From: an uncultured Lachnospiraceae bacterium
Lineage (GTDB): Bacteria; Bacillota; Clostridia; Lachnospirales; Lachnospiraceae
DNA: 53,235 nt
Direction: 5' to 3'
Assembly: GCA_944380315.1 (NCBI GenBank)
Contig: CALWHG010000011.1
Span: 1 to 53,235 of the forward strand
A program made the translations under genes and the position numbers. This document shows positions 36,082 through 45,136 of the stretch, one piece after another (the stretch's first letter is position 1; each line of letters starts with the position of its first letter). The notes below the pieces were generated by a model. The model was not told the DNA's origin, searched no databases, and was given only the letters and a program-made list of their open reading frames with translations.

Positions 36082-36110
36082 AGTATAACTGATAAATCCC
36101 GGTATGTCAA
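36082..36110 (-). promoter_or_regulatory. Promoter of the tRNA-Pro/tRNA-Glu transcript
   Basis: On the minus strand a consensus TTGACA (36105-36110), a 17-base spacer and TATACT (36082-36087) lie 38 bases upstream of tRNA-Pro. It is the strongest promoter I see in the window. The remainder of 36111-36234 is A+T-rich, with a TATAAT at 36195-36200 that may serve the AEC gene. Confidence 0.85.
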
Positions 36111-36234
36111 TCGCTTTTTAAGATTTTTTATGACTATCTGAAAAACCGCATATATCATAAGTATTTTTAAGTACCACACCGGGCTCATAAGCAATATAAT
36201 AAATTAAGACATTTTCCGGAAAGGCTTTGATATC

Positions 36235-37143
36235 ATGGACAATTTCTTAAAGATGCTGGACACTCAGATGGTGCTCATGGTCTATATGGCCGTGGGCTTC
36301 ATATGTGCAAAAAAGGATATCATCGATCAGCATGCCAAGCAGAAGATCACGGATCTCATACTCAATGTGGCCCTGCCCTGCATGATATTTGCATCCTTCA
36401 ATGAGCCCCTGACCGCAGAGGTCATACACGATGCCGAGATGGTGCTCATAGTGGCAGCCTGCATAACCTTCCTTTCATATTTTGGAGGACAGGTGCTTTA
36501 TAGCAGGTTCCCGGATGCAAAGAAGCGCATACTCCGCTATTCTACCCTGGTCAACAACTCAGGCTTCATAGGCATGGCCATGGTGGATTCCATATATGGT
36601 GCAGAGGGACTCTTCTACGCCTCCATATTCATCATACCCAACCGCATAGCCATGTGGACCGCAGGCATATCCATATTTACCACGGCTTCCCTTAAGGAGG
36701 GCCTCAAAAAGGTCCTGCTCAACCCCTGCATCATAGCAGTGGCCCTGGGACTTGTGCGGGAGTTCACCGGCTTTCCCCTTCCGGATTTCATAGACAGTGC
36801 CATAGCAGGCATAGGTGATATCACCTCTCCCCTGTCCATGTTCATCATAGGTACCATGCTTGTGGGCATATCCCTGGGGTCCATGATTGAGCCCTCCATC
36901 CTTTATCTGTCATTTATAAGGCTCATAGCCCTGCCCATCATAGCTCTGGCAGTCCTTAACCTTATAGGCCTGCCTCCCATGCTGGCCGGCATATCCATGA
37001 TACTTACGGGTATGCCCGCAGGCAGCACTACAGTGCTTCTGGCAGTCAAGTACGGAGCAGATCCGGACTTTGCCTCCCGCTGCGTGGTCACCACCACCAT
37101 CATATCCCTGGTGACGGTGCCCCTGCTCATGTTCCTGATCTGA
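36235..37143 (+). CDS. AEC (auxin efflux carrier) family transporter
   Basis: A 302-residue protein with ten hydrophobic segments in two repeats. Family traits are YMAVGFICAKKDIIDQHAKQKITDLILNVALPC in the first repeat, NNSGFIGMAM, and GMPAGSTTVLLAVKYGADPDFASRCVVTTTI in the last. Bacterial AEC members include malate/malonate carriers and amino-acid-linked transporters; the substrate here is unknown. It converges with the MATE gene only two bases away, with no terminator visible between them. Confidence 0.9.
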   Translation: MDNFLKMLDTQMVLMVYMAVGFICAKKDIIDQHAKQKITDLILNVALPCMIFASFNEPLTAEVIHDAEMVLIVAACITFLSYFGGQVLYSRFPDAKKRILRYSTLVNNSGFIGMAMVDSIYGAEGLFYASIFIIPNRIAMWTAGISIFTTASLKEGLKKVLLNPCIIAVALGLVREFTGFPLPDFIDSAIAGIGDITSPLSMFIIGTMLVGISLGSMIEPSILYLSFIRLIALPIIALAVLNLIGLPPMLAGISMILTGMPAGSTTVLLAVKYGADPDFASRCVVTTTIISLVTVPLLMFLI

Positions 37144-37145
37144 TA

Positions 37146-38513
37146 TCAGAGAGTAAGCTTATCCTTGTGAAGCAGGTAATAGCCTATGCCCACCGCATCG
37201 GCCAGGAACCAGCCTATGGGCACTGACCACCATATGCCCACCACTCCTATGGCCGGTATGGCGGAAAGCAGATAGGCCAGAGCCACCCTGGTGCCCAGGG
37301 ATATGACCGTCAGTACCACGGACATGGAGGGCTTTCCAAGAGCCCTGTAGAGTCCATAAAGCAGGAACAAACAGCCTATGCCGCAGTAAAAGGCCCCCTC
37401 GGTCCTGAGGTATCTGACACCCTCTGCTATGATCTCAGCCTCTCCTGCATCCACGAAGATGAGCATGAGCTGAGGTGAAAATACAAATACCAGCGCAGAT
37501 ACGGTCACGCTGAATATGACTGCTGTGATGATGGCCCCCTTAAGGCCCGCTCTTATTCTGTCTGTCTTCCTGGCCCCGTAGTTCTGTGCTATGAAGGTGG
37601 AAAAGGCATTGCCGAAGTCCTGTACAGGCATGTAGGCAAAGGAATCGATCTTGACCGCCGCCGCAAAGGCAGCCATGACCGCAGGCCCGAAGCTGTTGAC
37701 CAGTCCCTGGACCATGAGTATGCCCAGGTTCATGACCGACTGCTGTACGCAGGTCAGCAGGGAAAAGCTGCTTATCTCTGAAAGGCATCTCCTAGTCACC
37801 CTAAGATGCCGTTTTTCCGGACGCAGCTCCTTCTTCCTGAACCAGGTAAATGCCATGAGGCCCACTCCTGACACATACTGGGATATGACAGTAGCCTCCG
37901 CGGCTCCTGCCACTCCTCTCTCAAGCCCAACCACAAACCAGAGGTCCAATACTATGTTTAGCACTGCAGATATGGCCAGGAATATGAGCGGCGTCCTGGA
38001 ATCTCCTATGGCACGAAGCAGGGACGCAAAATAATTATAAAGGAAGGTGGCTATGATCCCGTAAAATATGACCACCAGGTACTTTCTCATCAGATCCCAT
38101 ACCTCATCGGGAACTCTCAGGAACCACAGTATCTGATCTATCAGCAAAAATACCAGTACATTGAGCACTATACATATGCCCGCTATGAGCACGAAGGAGG
38201 CCGTCATGGACTCCTTCATCCGGTCATAGTCCCTTTCTCCAAAGCGTATGGAAAACAGGGCTCCGCTGCCCATGCTGAGTCCCAGCATGATTGAGGTGAT
38301 GAAGGTCATGAGGGTGTAGGCCGATCCCACGGCCGCCAGAGCATTGGCTCCCAGGAACTGTCCCACTATCAGGGTATCCGCCACATTGTAGCACTGCTGA
38401 AGCAGATTTCCCAGTATCATGGGCACTGCAAACCTGAGCATGGAGCTCATGACCGGCCCCGAGGTCAGGTCTCCCTTCTTGAGCACGCCTTCATTTTCTT
38501 TATCCTTTTCCAT
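37146..38513 (-). CDS. MATE-family multidrug/metabolite exporter
   Basis: A 455-residue protein with 12 predicted membrane segments. MATE features are GPVMSSMLRFAVPMILGNLLQQCYNVADTLIVGQFLG at the N-terminus, AAVGSAYTLM and FGNAFSTFIAQNYGARKTDRI in the second half. These Na+ or H+ antiporters export cationic drugs or metabolites. An in-frame ATG at 38540 lacks a ribosome-binding site; the ATG at 38513 follows AAAGGGGG and is chosen. It is divergent from the Lrp gene, which may regulate it. Confidence 0.92.
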   Translation of the reverse strand: MEKDKENEGVLKKGDLTSGPVMSSMLRFAVPMILGNLLQQCYNVADTLIVGQFLGANALAAVGSAYTLMTFITSIMLGLSMGSGALFSIRFGERDYDRMKESMTASFVLIAGICIVLNVLVFLLIDQILWFLRVPDEVWDLMRKYLVVIFYGIIATFLYNYFASLLRAIGDSRTPLIFLAISAVLNIVLDLWFVVGLERGVAGAAEATVISQYVSGVGLMAFTWFRKKELRPEKRHLRVTRRCLSEISSFSLLTCVQQSVMNLGILMVQGLVNSFGPAVMAAFAAAVKIDSFAYMPVQDFGNAFSTFIAQNYGARKTDRIRAGLKGAIITAVIFSVTVSALVFVFSPQLMLIFVDAGEAEIIAEGVRYLRTEGAFYCGIGCLFLLYGLYRALGKPSMSVVLTVISLGTRVALAYLLSAIPAIGVVGIWWSVPIGWFLADAVGIGYYLLHKDKLTL

Positions 38514-38706
38514 ATGTCCCCCTTTATCCGCCCCGGTCATGCATTGTTTGGCGGAAATGTTACATAACGTAATTTAAAACTTTCGTTTCGCAATAAAATA
38601 TAATAGCATACTGACTGATTGTCAATATTTTCCTTGCGCTCAGATAAATGAAAGCTTATGATATGGATGACGATGTCGTGATGATCAGATCCAAGGAGGG
38701 CGCGTT

Positions 38707-39165
38707 ATGTTTTTAGACGGACTTGATGAAGCCGACAGGCAGATAGCAGAGCTGCTTATCAGAAATGCCCGCATGTCATATTCAGATATAGGGAAGGCCG
38801 TAGGGCTTTCGAGAGTCGCCGTAAAGGCCAGGATAAAGGCCATGGAGGAAAGGGGCATCATAGAGGAATATACCACGGTCATCAATCCTCAGAAGATCAG
38901 CGGGGCCGTATCCTGCTATTTTGAGCTGGAGACCCAGCCTGACAGCTTTGAGGAGGTCATCTCCCGGCTGAATGCCAATGACGACGTGACCCAGATCTAC
39001 CGTGTCACCGGCAGGAACCGTCTGCATGTCCATGCTGTTACTCCCTCCAGCGAGGCCATGGACCGTTTTATAAATGAAGTCATAGACAAGCTCCCGGGGC
39101 TCACCTACCAGAGCTGCAATATCATACTATCCCGCATAAAGGACATAAAAGGCCTCCGGCTGTGA
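38707..39165 (+). CDS. Lrp/AsnC-family regulator
   Basis: A 152-residue regulator. The N-terminal winged helix is DEADRQIAELLIRNARMSYSDIGKAVGLSRVAVKARI; a RAM effector domain follows (VTQIYRVTGRNRLHVHAVT). Lrp/AsnC proteins sense amino acids or related metabolites. A good AAGGAGG lies seven bases before the ATG. It is divergent from the MATE exporter across 193 bases, the most likely target. A terminator overlaps its stop codon. Confidence 0.92.
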   Translation: MFLDGLDEADRQIAELLIRNARMSYSDIGKAVGLSRVAVKARIKAMEERGIIEEYTTVINPQKISGAVSCYFELETQPDSFEEVISRLNANDDVTQIYRVTGRNRLHVHAVTPSSEAMDRFINEVIDKLPGLTYQSCNIILSRIKDIKGLRL

Positions 39166-39202
39166 CAGAGCTACTGTCCCTGTCTCCCGCCGAAGGCCTT
39201 TT
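39147..39202 (+). terminator. Terminator overlapping the lrp stop
   Basis: AAAAGGCCT plus GGC (39147-39160) pairs with GCC plus AAGGCCTTTT (39189-39202), with a large loop of about 28 bases that contains the stop codon. The T-run and A-run on both sides suggest two-way function for lrp and garR copy 1. Confidence 0.65.
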
Positions 39203-39221
39203 ATCATTTTCCCGTCATGTC

Positions 39222-39250
39222 CGGGAGGATCCGGCTTTCCGGATCACCCG
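39222..39250. terminator. Hairpin after garR copy 1
   Basis: GATCCGG (39228-39234) and CCGGATC (39239-39245) form a tight stem with a 4-base loop, extended by CGGG/CCCG. It is two bases past the garR copy 1 stop on the minus strand. There is no T-run directly after it, so it may mainly protect the transcript end. Confidence 0.5.
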
Positions 39251-39252
39251 TC

Positions 39253-40140
39253 TTATTTCTTTACTATGGATACTCCCGTCATCCTCTCATAGTACTTGAC
39301 CATGGAATCGTGGTCACACATGCCCTCGTCGTGGCACATGAGCTCCTGCATGATCTCCATCATCTGTGCTGCTATGGGCACGGGCATGTTGATGGCATGA
39401 GCCGCATTGAGCACGTTCGTCATGTCCTTGATATGCAGATTGATACGGAAACCGGGCTCATAATTGCCCTCCAGCATCATGGGCACCTTGGCATCCATGA
39501 CCGTAGAGCCTGCAAGTCCGCCCCTGATGGCCTGATATACCAGCTCAGGATCTGCTCCCGCCTTCTTTGCAAAGGTAAATGCCTCTGCCACGGCGCCTAT
39601 GTTGGCAGCCACGATCATCTGGTTGGCCAGCTTAGCTACATTTCCTGAGCCGAGAGGTCCCACATATACGACTGAGCTTGCCATGGCTCCTATGAGATCC
39701 TTATACTTCTCCCAGGTCTCCTTCCTGCCACCGCACATGACTGACAGGGTACCGTCTATGGCCTTGGGCTCTCCACCTGATACGGGGCAGTCCAGGAGCT
39801 CGATGCCCTTCTTTGCAAGCTCTGCTCCTATGGCCTTTGATTCCACCGGATCTATGGAGGACATGTCTATGACTACCGTACCCTCCTTTGCTCCCTCTAT
39901 GACTCCGCCTGCTCCCAGACATACGCTGCGTACGTTAGGAGAGTTGGGAAGCATGGTCACTATGACCTCACACTGCTGAGCGATCTCCGCCGCATTTTTT
40001 GCGCCCTCTGCTCCGAGAGCCACAAACTCATCTATGACCGCCTGCTTATGAGTGGTGACTACCAGCTCATAGCCTGCCTTTATCAGGTTCCTTGCCATGG
40101 GCTGTCCCATGATGCCAAGTCCTACAAATCCGACCTTCAT
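39253..40140 (-). CDS. garR: 2-hydroxy-3-oxopropionate (tartronate semialdehyde) reductase, copy 1
   Basis: A 295-residue beta-hydroxyacid dehydrogenase very like E. coli GarR. It has the nucleotide-binding GFVGLGIMGQPMARNLIKAGY, DCPVSGGEPKAIDGTLSVM (substrate loop), the catalytic Lys in NVAKLANQ and RGGLAGSTVMDAKVPMM. It should reduce tartronate semialdehyde to D-glycerate. The loop after the second strand reads VVTTHKQ where copy 2 has IVNDFVQ; that region sets coenzyme choice, so copy 1 may prefer NADPH. It has its own leader downstream of a terminator, so it may be controlled separately from the operon. Confidence 0.93.
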   Translation of the reverse strand: MKVGFVGLGIMGQPMARNLIKAGYELVVTTHKQAVIDEFVALGAEGAKNAAEIAQQCEVIVTMLPNSPNVRSVCLGAGGVIEGAKEGTVVIDMSSIDPVESKAIGAELAKKGIELLDCPVSGGEPKAIDGTLSVMCGGRKETWEKYKDLIGAMASSVVYVGPLGSGNVAKLANQMIVAANIGAVAEAFTFAKKAGADPELVYQAIRGGLAGSTVMDAKVPMMLEGNYEPGFRINLHIKDMTNVLNAAHAINMPVPIAAQMMEIMQELMCHDEGMCDHDSMVKYYERMTGVSIVKK

Positions 40141-40295
40141 GTCTTATACCTCCTTTTTCCTTCATCATTTACACAGCTATATTATAATATGTTTTATGAC
40201 TCCCGCGTGTTCTTTTTGGTGAAATTCCTGACAATAGATTCACATTCCTGACGAATAAATAACAGACCCTGCGTTCAGTCGAGCTTAAGCAGGTT

Positions 40296-40335
40296 AAAAA
40301 AACAAGCTGCCGCACCTATGACAGTACGGCAGCTT
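40296..40335 (-). terminator. Terminator after garR copy 2
   Basis: AAGCTGCCG (40304-40312) and CGGCAGCTT (40327-40335) form a 9-bp stem; on the minus strand it is followed by G and TTTTTTT (40296-40302). It ends the sugar-acid operon between the two garR copies. Confidence 0.85.
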
Positions 40336-40402
40336 CAGAGGGCTATGCCCTCATGTCAATGTTCATCTGGTCAAGATCGCAGCATTGAGCTATGTCAGGA
40401 TA

Positions 40403-41290
40403 TCACTCCTTAACGATCGATACTCCTGTCATCCTCTCGTAGTACTTGACCATAGCATCGTGATCACAGGATCCCTCGTCATGGCACTTGAGCTCCTGCA
40501 TGATCTCCATCATCTGTGCTGACATGGGTACAGGCATGTTGATGGCATGAGCAGCATTGAGCACGTTGTTGAGGTCCTTGATGTGAAGGTCGATACGGAA
40601 GCCGGGCTTGTAGTTGCCAGCCAGCATCATGGGAACCTTTGCATCCATAACTGTGGAGCCTGCAAGTCCGCCTCTGATAGCCTGATATACGAGCTCAGGA
40701 TCAGCGCCGGCCTTCTTTGCGAAGGTAAATGCCTCTGCACATGCGCCGATGTTTGCAGCAACTACCATCTGGTTAGCAAGCTTTGCTACATTACCGGATC
40801 CAAGAGGTCCTACATAAACTACTGAACCAGCCATAGCCTTGATGAGATCATAGTACTTGTCCCAGATCTCCTTCTTGCCGCCGCACATAACTGACATGGT
40901 TCCGTCGATAGCCTTGGGCTCTCCGCCTGATACGGGGCAGTCAAGGAGCTCGATGCCCTTCTTCTCAAGCTCAGCACCGATCTTCTTTGACTCAACGGGG
41001 TCGATGGAAGACATATCGATGACTACAGTGCCGGGCTTTGCAGTCTCGATAACTCCACCCTCTCCGAGGCATACTGATCTTACATGGGGAGAGTTGGGAA
41101 GCATGGTGATGATAACGTCTACCTTGGTAGCGATATCAGCGCCGTTCTTGCCAGCCTCTGCGCCGAGAGCTACGAGCTCGTCAACTGCGGGCTGAACGAA
41201 GTCGTTTACGATAAGCTCGTAACCGGCCTTGATAAGGTTCTTAGCCATGGGCTTGCCCATGATTCCAAGTCCAATAAATCCTACTTTCAT
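40403..41290 (-). CDS. garR: 2-hydroxy-3-oxopropionate (tartronate semialdehyde) reductase, copy 2
   Basis: A 295-residue paralogue of copy 1, aligned end to end without gaps and close in sequence. It has GFIGLGIMGKPMAKNLIKAGY, GGEPKAIDGTMSVM and KLANQ. An Asp after the second strand (IVNDF) suggests NADH use. Codon choice differs from copy 1: the final Ser-Ile-Val-Lys is TCG ATC GTT AAG here but TCC ATA GTA AAG in copy 1, and this gene broadly prefers ATC, GTT and GCT. That pattern is typical of high expression. It has an AAAAGGAG ribosome-binding site. It follows gudD copy 1 by 153 bases and ends at a strong terminator. Confidence 0.94.
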   Translation of the reverse strand: MKVGFIGLGIMGKPMAKNLIKAGYELIVNDFVQPAVDELVALGAEAGKNGADIATKVDVIITMLPNSPHVRSVCLGEGGVIETAKPGTVVIDMSSIDPVESKKIGAELEKKGIELLDCPVSGGEPKAIDGTMSVMCGGKKEIWDKYYDLIKAMAGSVVYVGPLGSGNVAKLANQMVVAANIGACAEAFTFAKKAGADPELVYQAIRGGLAGSTVMDAKVPMMLAGNYKPGFRIDLHIKDLNNVLNAAHAINMPVPMSAQMMEIMQELKCHDEGSCDHDAMVKYYERMTGVSIVKE

Positions 41291-41443
41291 GTTTGTTCTC
41301 CTTTTCTTAAGAAAATGATATACGACGCAAAGCGTCTCTCAAACCCTCCGGCCGTACGAGTCCGGGGGATGTTGATACAGTTTCATCCCGTCCAGTCGAT
41401 TTTGAAAAGCTCAGACTGGATCCAGTTTCAGCATACTCCAGGA

Positions 41444-42775
41444 TCAGCGTACCAGGCAAGGCTTCTTGGGATCGAACTTCCAGCCGGGTATGAGATACTG
41501 CATGACCTTGGCGTCATCTCTTCCGCCGAGGCAGTTCTTCTCATAGATCTCATGAGCCTTGTAGATCTGGTCCATATCCACCTCGATGCCGAGACCAGGC
41601 TTCTTGGGCACCTCTATGCAGCCATCCTTGATCTGAAGGGGCTCCTTGGTAAGCCTCTCTATACCCTCCTGCCAGATCCAGTGGGTATCCAGTGCATTGT
41701 AGAAGCCGGGCACTGCAGCACCTACATGGGTCATCATGGCAAGTGATATGTCAAAGTGGTTGTTGGAGTGGCTGCCCCAGGTATATCCGAAGTCATGGCA
41801 CATCTGGGCTACTCTTACTGAGCCCTCCATGGTCCAGAAATGAGGATCTGCAAGGATGATGTCAACTGCCTGTGACTCAAGGCTGTGTCCTACCTCTCTC
41901 CAGTCGGTGGCGATCATGTTTGTGGCGGTAGGGAAGCCTGTGCGTCTCCTGAACTCGCTCATGATCTCACGTCCGCTGTATACTCCCTCTGCTCCGCAGG
42001 GGTCCTCACAGTATGTAAGTATACCATGCATGTCCTTGACATACTCAACAGCCTGCTCAAGCAGCCATCCACCGTTGGGATCCAGGTCTATACGAGCCTC
42101 GGGCATGGCCCTCTTGAGAGCCTTTATGACCTCCATCTCCTCGTTTCCGGGAAGGACGCCGCCCTTGAGCTTGAAGTCAACGAAGCCATACTTCTCCTTG
42201 GTAGCCTTTGCAAATGCCACTATGGAATCAGCATCCAGAGCCTCGTGGTGACGAAGCCTGTACCACTCGCAGTCGCTGTCGTCCTCTTCATCGTAGGGAA
42301 GATCAGTCTTTGCCTTGTCTCCTACAAAGAACAGATATCCGAGCACTCTTACCTTGTCTCTCTGCTGTCCGTCTCCCAGGAGAGCCGCTACGGGCACGTT
42401 GAGGAACTGTCCCAGCAGATCCAGGCAGGGGGTCTCTATACCGGTCAGCACATGTACGCCTGTACGAAGGTCAAAGGTCTGATTTCCTCTTACGTCCACC
42501 TCGCCCTTGGCATCCATGAACTGCTTTACCTTGAGCATGGTGTTCTTGTACTCAGCTATGCTGGTGCCCTCTACCAGAGGCTTTACCTCGTTGAGGGTGT
42601 TTGTGATCTTAGTGCCTCCGGGGATCTCTCCCACACCTGTGTGGCCGCTGTCATCATGAAGTATGATGATGTTCCTTGTGAAGTAAGGAGCATGAGCGCC
42701 GCTCAGGTTGAGCTCCATACAGTCCTTGCCCGCTACGGGAAAGACTTCCATCTTGGTTATAACAGGTACTCCCAT
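41444..42775 (-). CDS. gudD: Glucarate dehydratase, copy 1
   Basis: A 443-residue enolase-superfamily enzyme that dehydrates D-glucarate (or L-idarate) to 5-keto-4-deoxyglucarate. It is close to E. coli GudD along its length, including [33 protein letters not shown] and WYRLRH. Catalytic and metal motifs are intact: FKLKGG (KxK), [30 protein letters not shown] and [16 protein letters not shown] lies seven bases before the ATG. It lies 37 bases after gudD copy 2 and is presumably cotranscribed with it. Confidence 0.95.
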   Translation of the reverse strand: MGVPVITKMEVFPVAGKDCMELNLSGAHAPYFTRNIIILHDDSGHTGVGEIPGGTKITNTLNEVKPLVEGTSIAEYKNTMLKVKQFMDAKGEVDVRGNQTFDLRTGVHVLTGIETPCLDLLGQFLNVPVAALLGDGQQRDKVRVLGYLFFVGDKAKTDLPYDEEDDSDCEWYRLRHHEALDADSIVAFAKATKEKYGFVDFKLKGGVLPGNEEMEVIKALKRAMPEARIDLDPNGGWLLEQAVEYVKDMHGILTYCEDPCGAEGVYSGREIMSEFRRRTGFPTATNMIATDWREVGHSLESQAVDIILADPHFWTMEGSVRVAQMCHDFGYTWGSHSNNHFDISLAMMTHVGAAVPGFYNALDTHWIWQEGIERLTKEPLQIKDGCIEVPKKPGLGIEVDMDQIYKAHEIYEKNCLGGRDDAKVMQYLIPGWKFDPKKPCLVR

Positions 42776-42812
42776 GTCATATCCTCCTTATATGAAAATG
42801 TCTCCTGCCGGA

Positions 42813-44159
42813 TCAGCGGACCAGACAGGGCTTTTTGGAATCGTACTTCCAGTTTGGTATCAGGTACTGCATGGCCATGGCATCGTCACGGTCGTGGGAG
42901 GAAAGGCTGTTGTAGAGCCTGTTGGCCTCCATGACCCTGTCCATGTCTATGGTCACTCCAAGTCCCGGCTTGTCAGACAGCTCCAGATAGCCGTCCACTA
43001 TCTGAGGAGCATCCTTCAGCAGGTTCTGGCCATCCTGCCAGATCCAGTGGGTATCCAGAGCCGTAGGATGTCCGGGAGCCGCAGCTCCTACCTGGGCAAA
43101 TGCTGCCAGGGTGATGTCAAAGTGATTGTTTGAATGGCTGCCCCAGGTGAGTCCCCAGTCATTCAACAGCTGTGCCATCCTGATGGTGCCGTCAAAGCCC
43201 CAGAAATGAGGGTCCGCAAGGACTATGTCCACGGACTTAAGGGCTGCCGCATGATAGAACTGACGCCAGTCAGTGGCTATCATGTTTGTGGCTACGGGGA
43301 GCTTAACTGCATTTTTGAACTCCGCCATGACCTCACGGCTGGAATAGCCCGCCTCGGGTCCCGTGGGATCCTCTATATAGGTCAGCACATCCTCCATGGG
43401 CTTGCAGAGCTCTATGGCCTCCTGAAGAGACCAGGCACCGTTGGGGTCGATGTTTATGCGACCATTGGGGAAGGCCTTCTTGAGTGCCCTTACAGCCTCC
43501 ATCTCCTCTTCGCCTCTCAGGACTCCGCCCTTGAGCTTGAAGTTGCGGAAGCCGTACTTCTCATGAAGGCACTGGGCCTGCTCGACTATCTGCTCAGGAG
43601 TGAGCATCTCCCTGCGGCGCATACGGAACCAGGGATCTGAGCTCTGGGACTCATCGATATAGGGAAGGTCCTGAGCCTTTTCCTTGTCGCTGACATAGAA
43701 AAGATATCCCAGGGTCTCCACCTTATCCCTCTGCTTGCCGTTTCCAAGGAGCTCGCACATCTGAAGTCCCAGGTACTGGCCAAGCAGGTCAAGGAGGGCA
43801 CATTCTATGGCCCATTCTGCCTTTACCACGAACTTGAGCTTCGATATATCCAGGGTCTGTATGCCCTCACCATCGTCCTCATCGGACTTCCTGCTGGCCC
43901 TGTGTATGCTGTCCAGTATGGCCCTGTACTTTCCTATGGGCTGTCCTACCACCAGAGGGATGACAGAGGTCAGGGCATCACAGGTATAATCTCCTCCGTG
44001 GATCTCTCCTATGCCCGTGTGGCCCGCATTGTCCTTTATGATGACGATGTTTCTGGTGAACCAGGGAGCATGGGCTCCGCTGAGAGTCATAAGCATGCTG
44101 TCATAGCCCGCTACGGGGATGACCTGCATCTCGGTAACTATGGGTGTAGTACTCATCAT
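42813..44159 (-). CDS. Glucarate dehydratase-type enzyme, copy 2
   Basis: A 448-residue paralogue of the preceding enzyme. The active-site set is kept ([38 protein letters not shown]), but the EDPCGAE motif reads EDPTGPEA and WYRLRH reads WFRMRR, so substrate fit may differ. The N-terminal 20s loop (HAPWFTRNIV) is conserved. It may act on glucarate, idarate or another diacid, by analogy with the GudD/GudX pair of E. coli, where GudX is the divergent copy. Its ATG overlaps the lyase stop (ATGA), with AAGGAGG ten bases before. Confidence 0.87.
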   Translation of the reverse strand: MMSTTPIVTEMQVIPVAGYDSMLMTLSGAHAPWFTRNIVIIKDNAGHTGIGEIHGGDYTCDALTSVIPLVVGQPIGKYRAILDSIHRASRKSDEDDGEGIQTLDISKLKFVVKAEWAIECALLDLLGQYLGLQMCELLGNGKQRDKVETLGYLFYVSDKEKAQDLPYIDESQSSDPWFRMRRREMLTPEQIVEQAQCLHEKYGFRNFKLKGGVLRGEEEMEAVRALKKAFPNGRINIDPNGAWSLQEAIELCKPMEDVLTYIEDPTGPEAGYSSREVMAEFKNAVKLPVATNMIATDWRQFYHAAALKSVDIVLADPHFWGFDGTIRMAQLLNDWGLTWGSHSNNHFDITLAAFAQVGAAAPGHPTALDTHWIWQDGQNLLKDAPQIVDGYLELSDKPGLGVTIDMDRVMEANRLYNSLSSHDRDDAMAMQYLIPNWKYDSKKPCLVR

Positions 44160-45055
44160 ATGAGTCCCGCCTCCTTCATGGCCTTCTTCATGGCATCCAT
44201 GGCTGCTCCTTCAGGAGTGGGAAGGCTGGGACGATAGGGCTTGCCCACCTTGAGTCCTCTGTAGCCTGCCATATCCTTTGCGGATACAGGGAAGCTTGCC
44301 TTGTCCATGGAGAGCCTTACGGGGTTGAGCTTGAACTGAGCCTCAAGAGAGCCCTTAATGTCTCCTGCCATGAACTTGTTGTATATGTCCATGATGAGCT
44401 CAGGCATGAAGTTGCCTGCGGTACATACTCCTCCTACCGCTCCTACACAGAGGCTGGAGTAAAGGAGGGTGTCCTTGCCGCCAAATACCTTAAAGCCGAT
44501 GTCCCTGTTCCTCCTGATGAACTCGCTGGTCAGGGTCATGTCTCCTGAGGTATCCTTCATACCTACTATATTTTCCACATCATGAGCTATGCGCTCAACA
44601 AAGTCTGCAGTCATGCCATAGCCCACACGTCCGGGATTGTTGTAAAGGAGCACCGGAGTATTGGGTATGGCCTCTGCTATGGTCTTGAAGTGCTCATAAA
44701 GCTCTGCATCTGTAGGCTTCAGGAACATGGGCTGAAGTATGGATACTCCCGATGCTCCCAGTGACTCAGCCATCTTTGCAAGGCGTACGCACTTCTTTGT
44801 ATTGATGGCACCTATGCCGAAGTATACAGGCACTCTGCCTGCTGCCTGGTCCTTGATGATCCTGAAGCAGCGCTCCATCTCATCCTCTTCCATCTGATAG
44901 AACTCACTGTTGGATCCGAAGGCAAGTATGCCGCTCAGGCCGCCCTCGATGACATAATCCACCTGCTTCCTCATGCCTGCCTCATCGACCTTTTCATCCT
45001 CGTCGATGACGGTCACTATAGGCACGATCACACCCTTGATATAATCCGTGTTCAT
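44156..45055 (-). CDS. DapA-family lyase, candidate 5-keto-4-deoxyglucarate aldolase or dehydratase
   Basis: A 299-residue class I TIM-barrel lyase of the DHDPS/N-acetylneuraminate lyase family. Y138 (LLYNNPGR) and Schiff-base K167 (GMKDTSGD) are present; the substrate loop reads FGSNSEFYQM instead of the GTTGE of true DapA, so it is unlikely to serve lysine synthesis. It lies between two sugar-acid dehydratases and an esterase. The downstream reductases need tartronate semialdehyde, so the simplest role is cleavage of 5-keto-4-deoxyglucarate to pyruvate plus that aldehyde, replacing GarL. The alternative is the decarboxylating dehydratase of Pseudomonas-type pathways, but no dehydrogenase for its product is present. 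Confidence 0.8.
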   Translation of the reverse strand: MNTDYIKGVIVPIVTVIDEDEKVDEAGMRKQVDYVIEGGLSGILAFGSNSEFYQMEEDEMERCFRIIKDQAAGRVPVYFGIGAINTKKCVRLAKMAESLGASGVSILQPMFLKPTDAELYEHFKTIAEAIPNTPVLLYNNPGRVGYGMTADFVERIAHDVENIVGMKDTSGDMTLTSEFIRRNRDIGFKVFGGKDTLLYSSLCVGAVGGVCTAGNFMPELIMDIYNKFMAGDIKGSLEAQFKLNPVRLSMDKASFPVSAKDMAGYRGLKVGKPYRPSLPTPEGAAMDAMKKAMKEAGLI

Positions 45056-45136
45056 CTCTTCTCTGCTCCTTTTTTTGGATAACTGCTGGTTACATTATTT
45101 ACTTAAGCTTTCGCTTCAGCTGCATGCCTTCAGATC

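Noticed and set aside
40141-40295. A clear promoter for garR copy 1
   Set aside because: A TATAAT is present on the minus strand near 40180, but I could not find an acceptable -35 at normal spacing, so I did not annotate it.
41885-42934. A 349-codon plus-strand open frame over the gudD genes, and similar long ones over dnaE (4603-5529) and uvrA
   Set aside because: These arise from the codon bias of the real minus-strand genes; no ribosome-binding site or recognisable domain supports them.
44156-45055. Calling the DapA-family gene dihydrodipicolinate synthase (lysine synthesis)
   Set aside because: The substrate loop is GSNSE rather than GTTGE and the gene is embedded in an aldarate operon.
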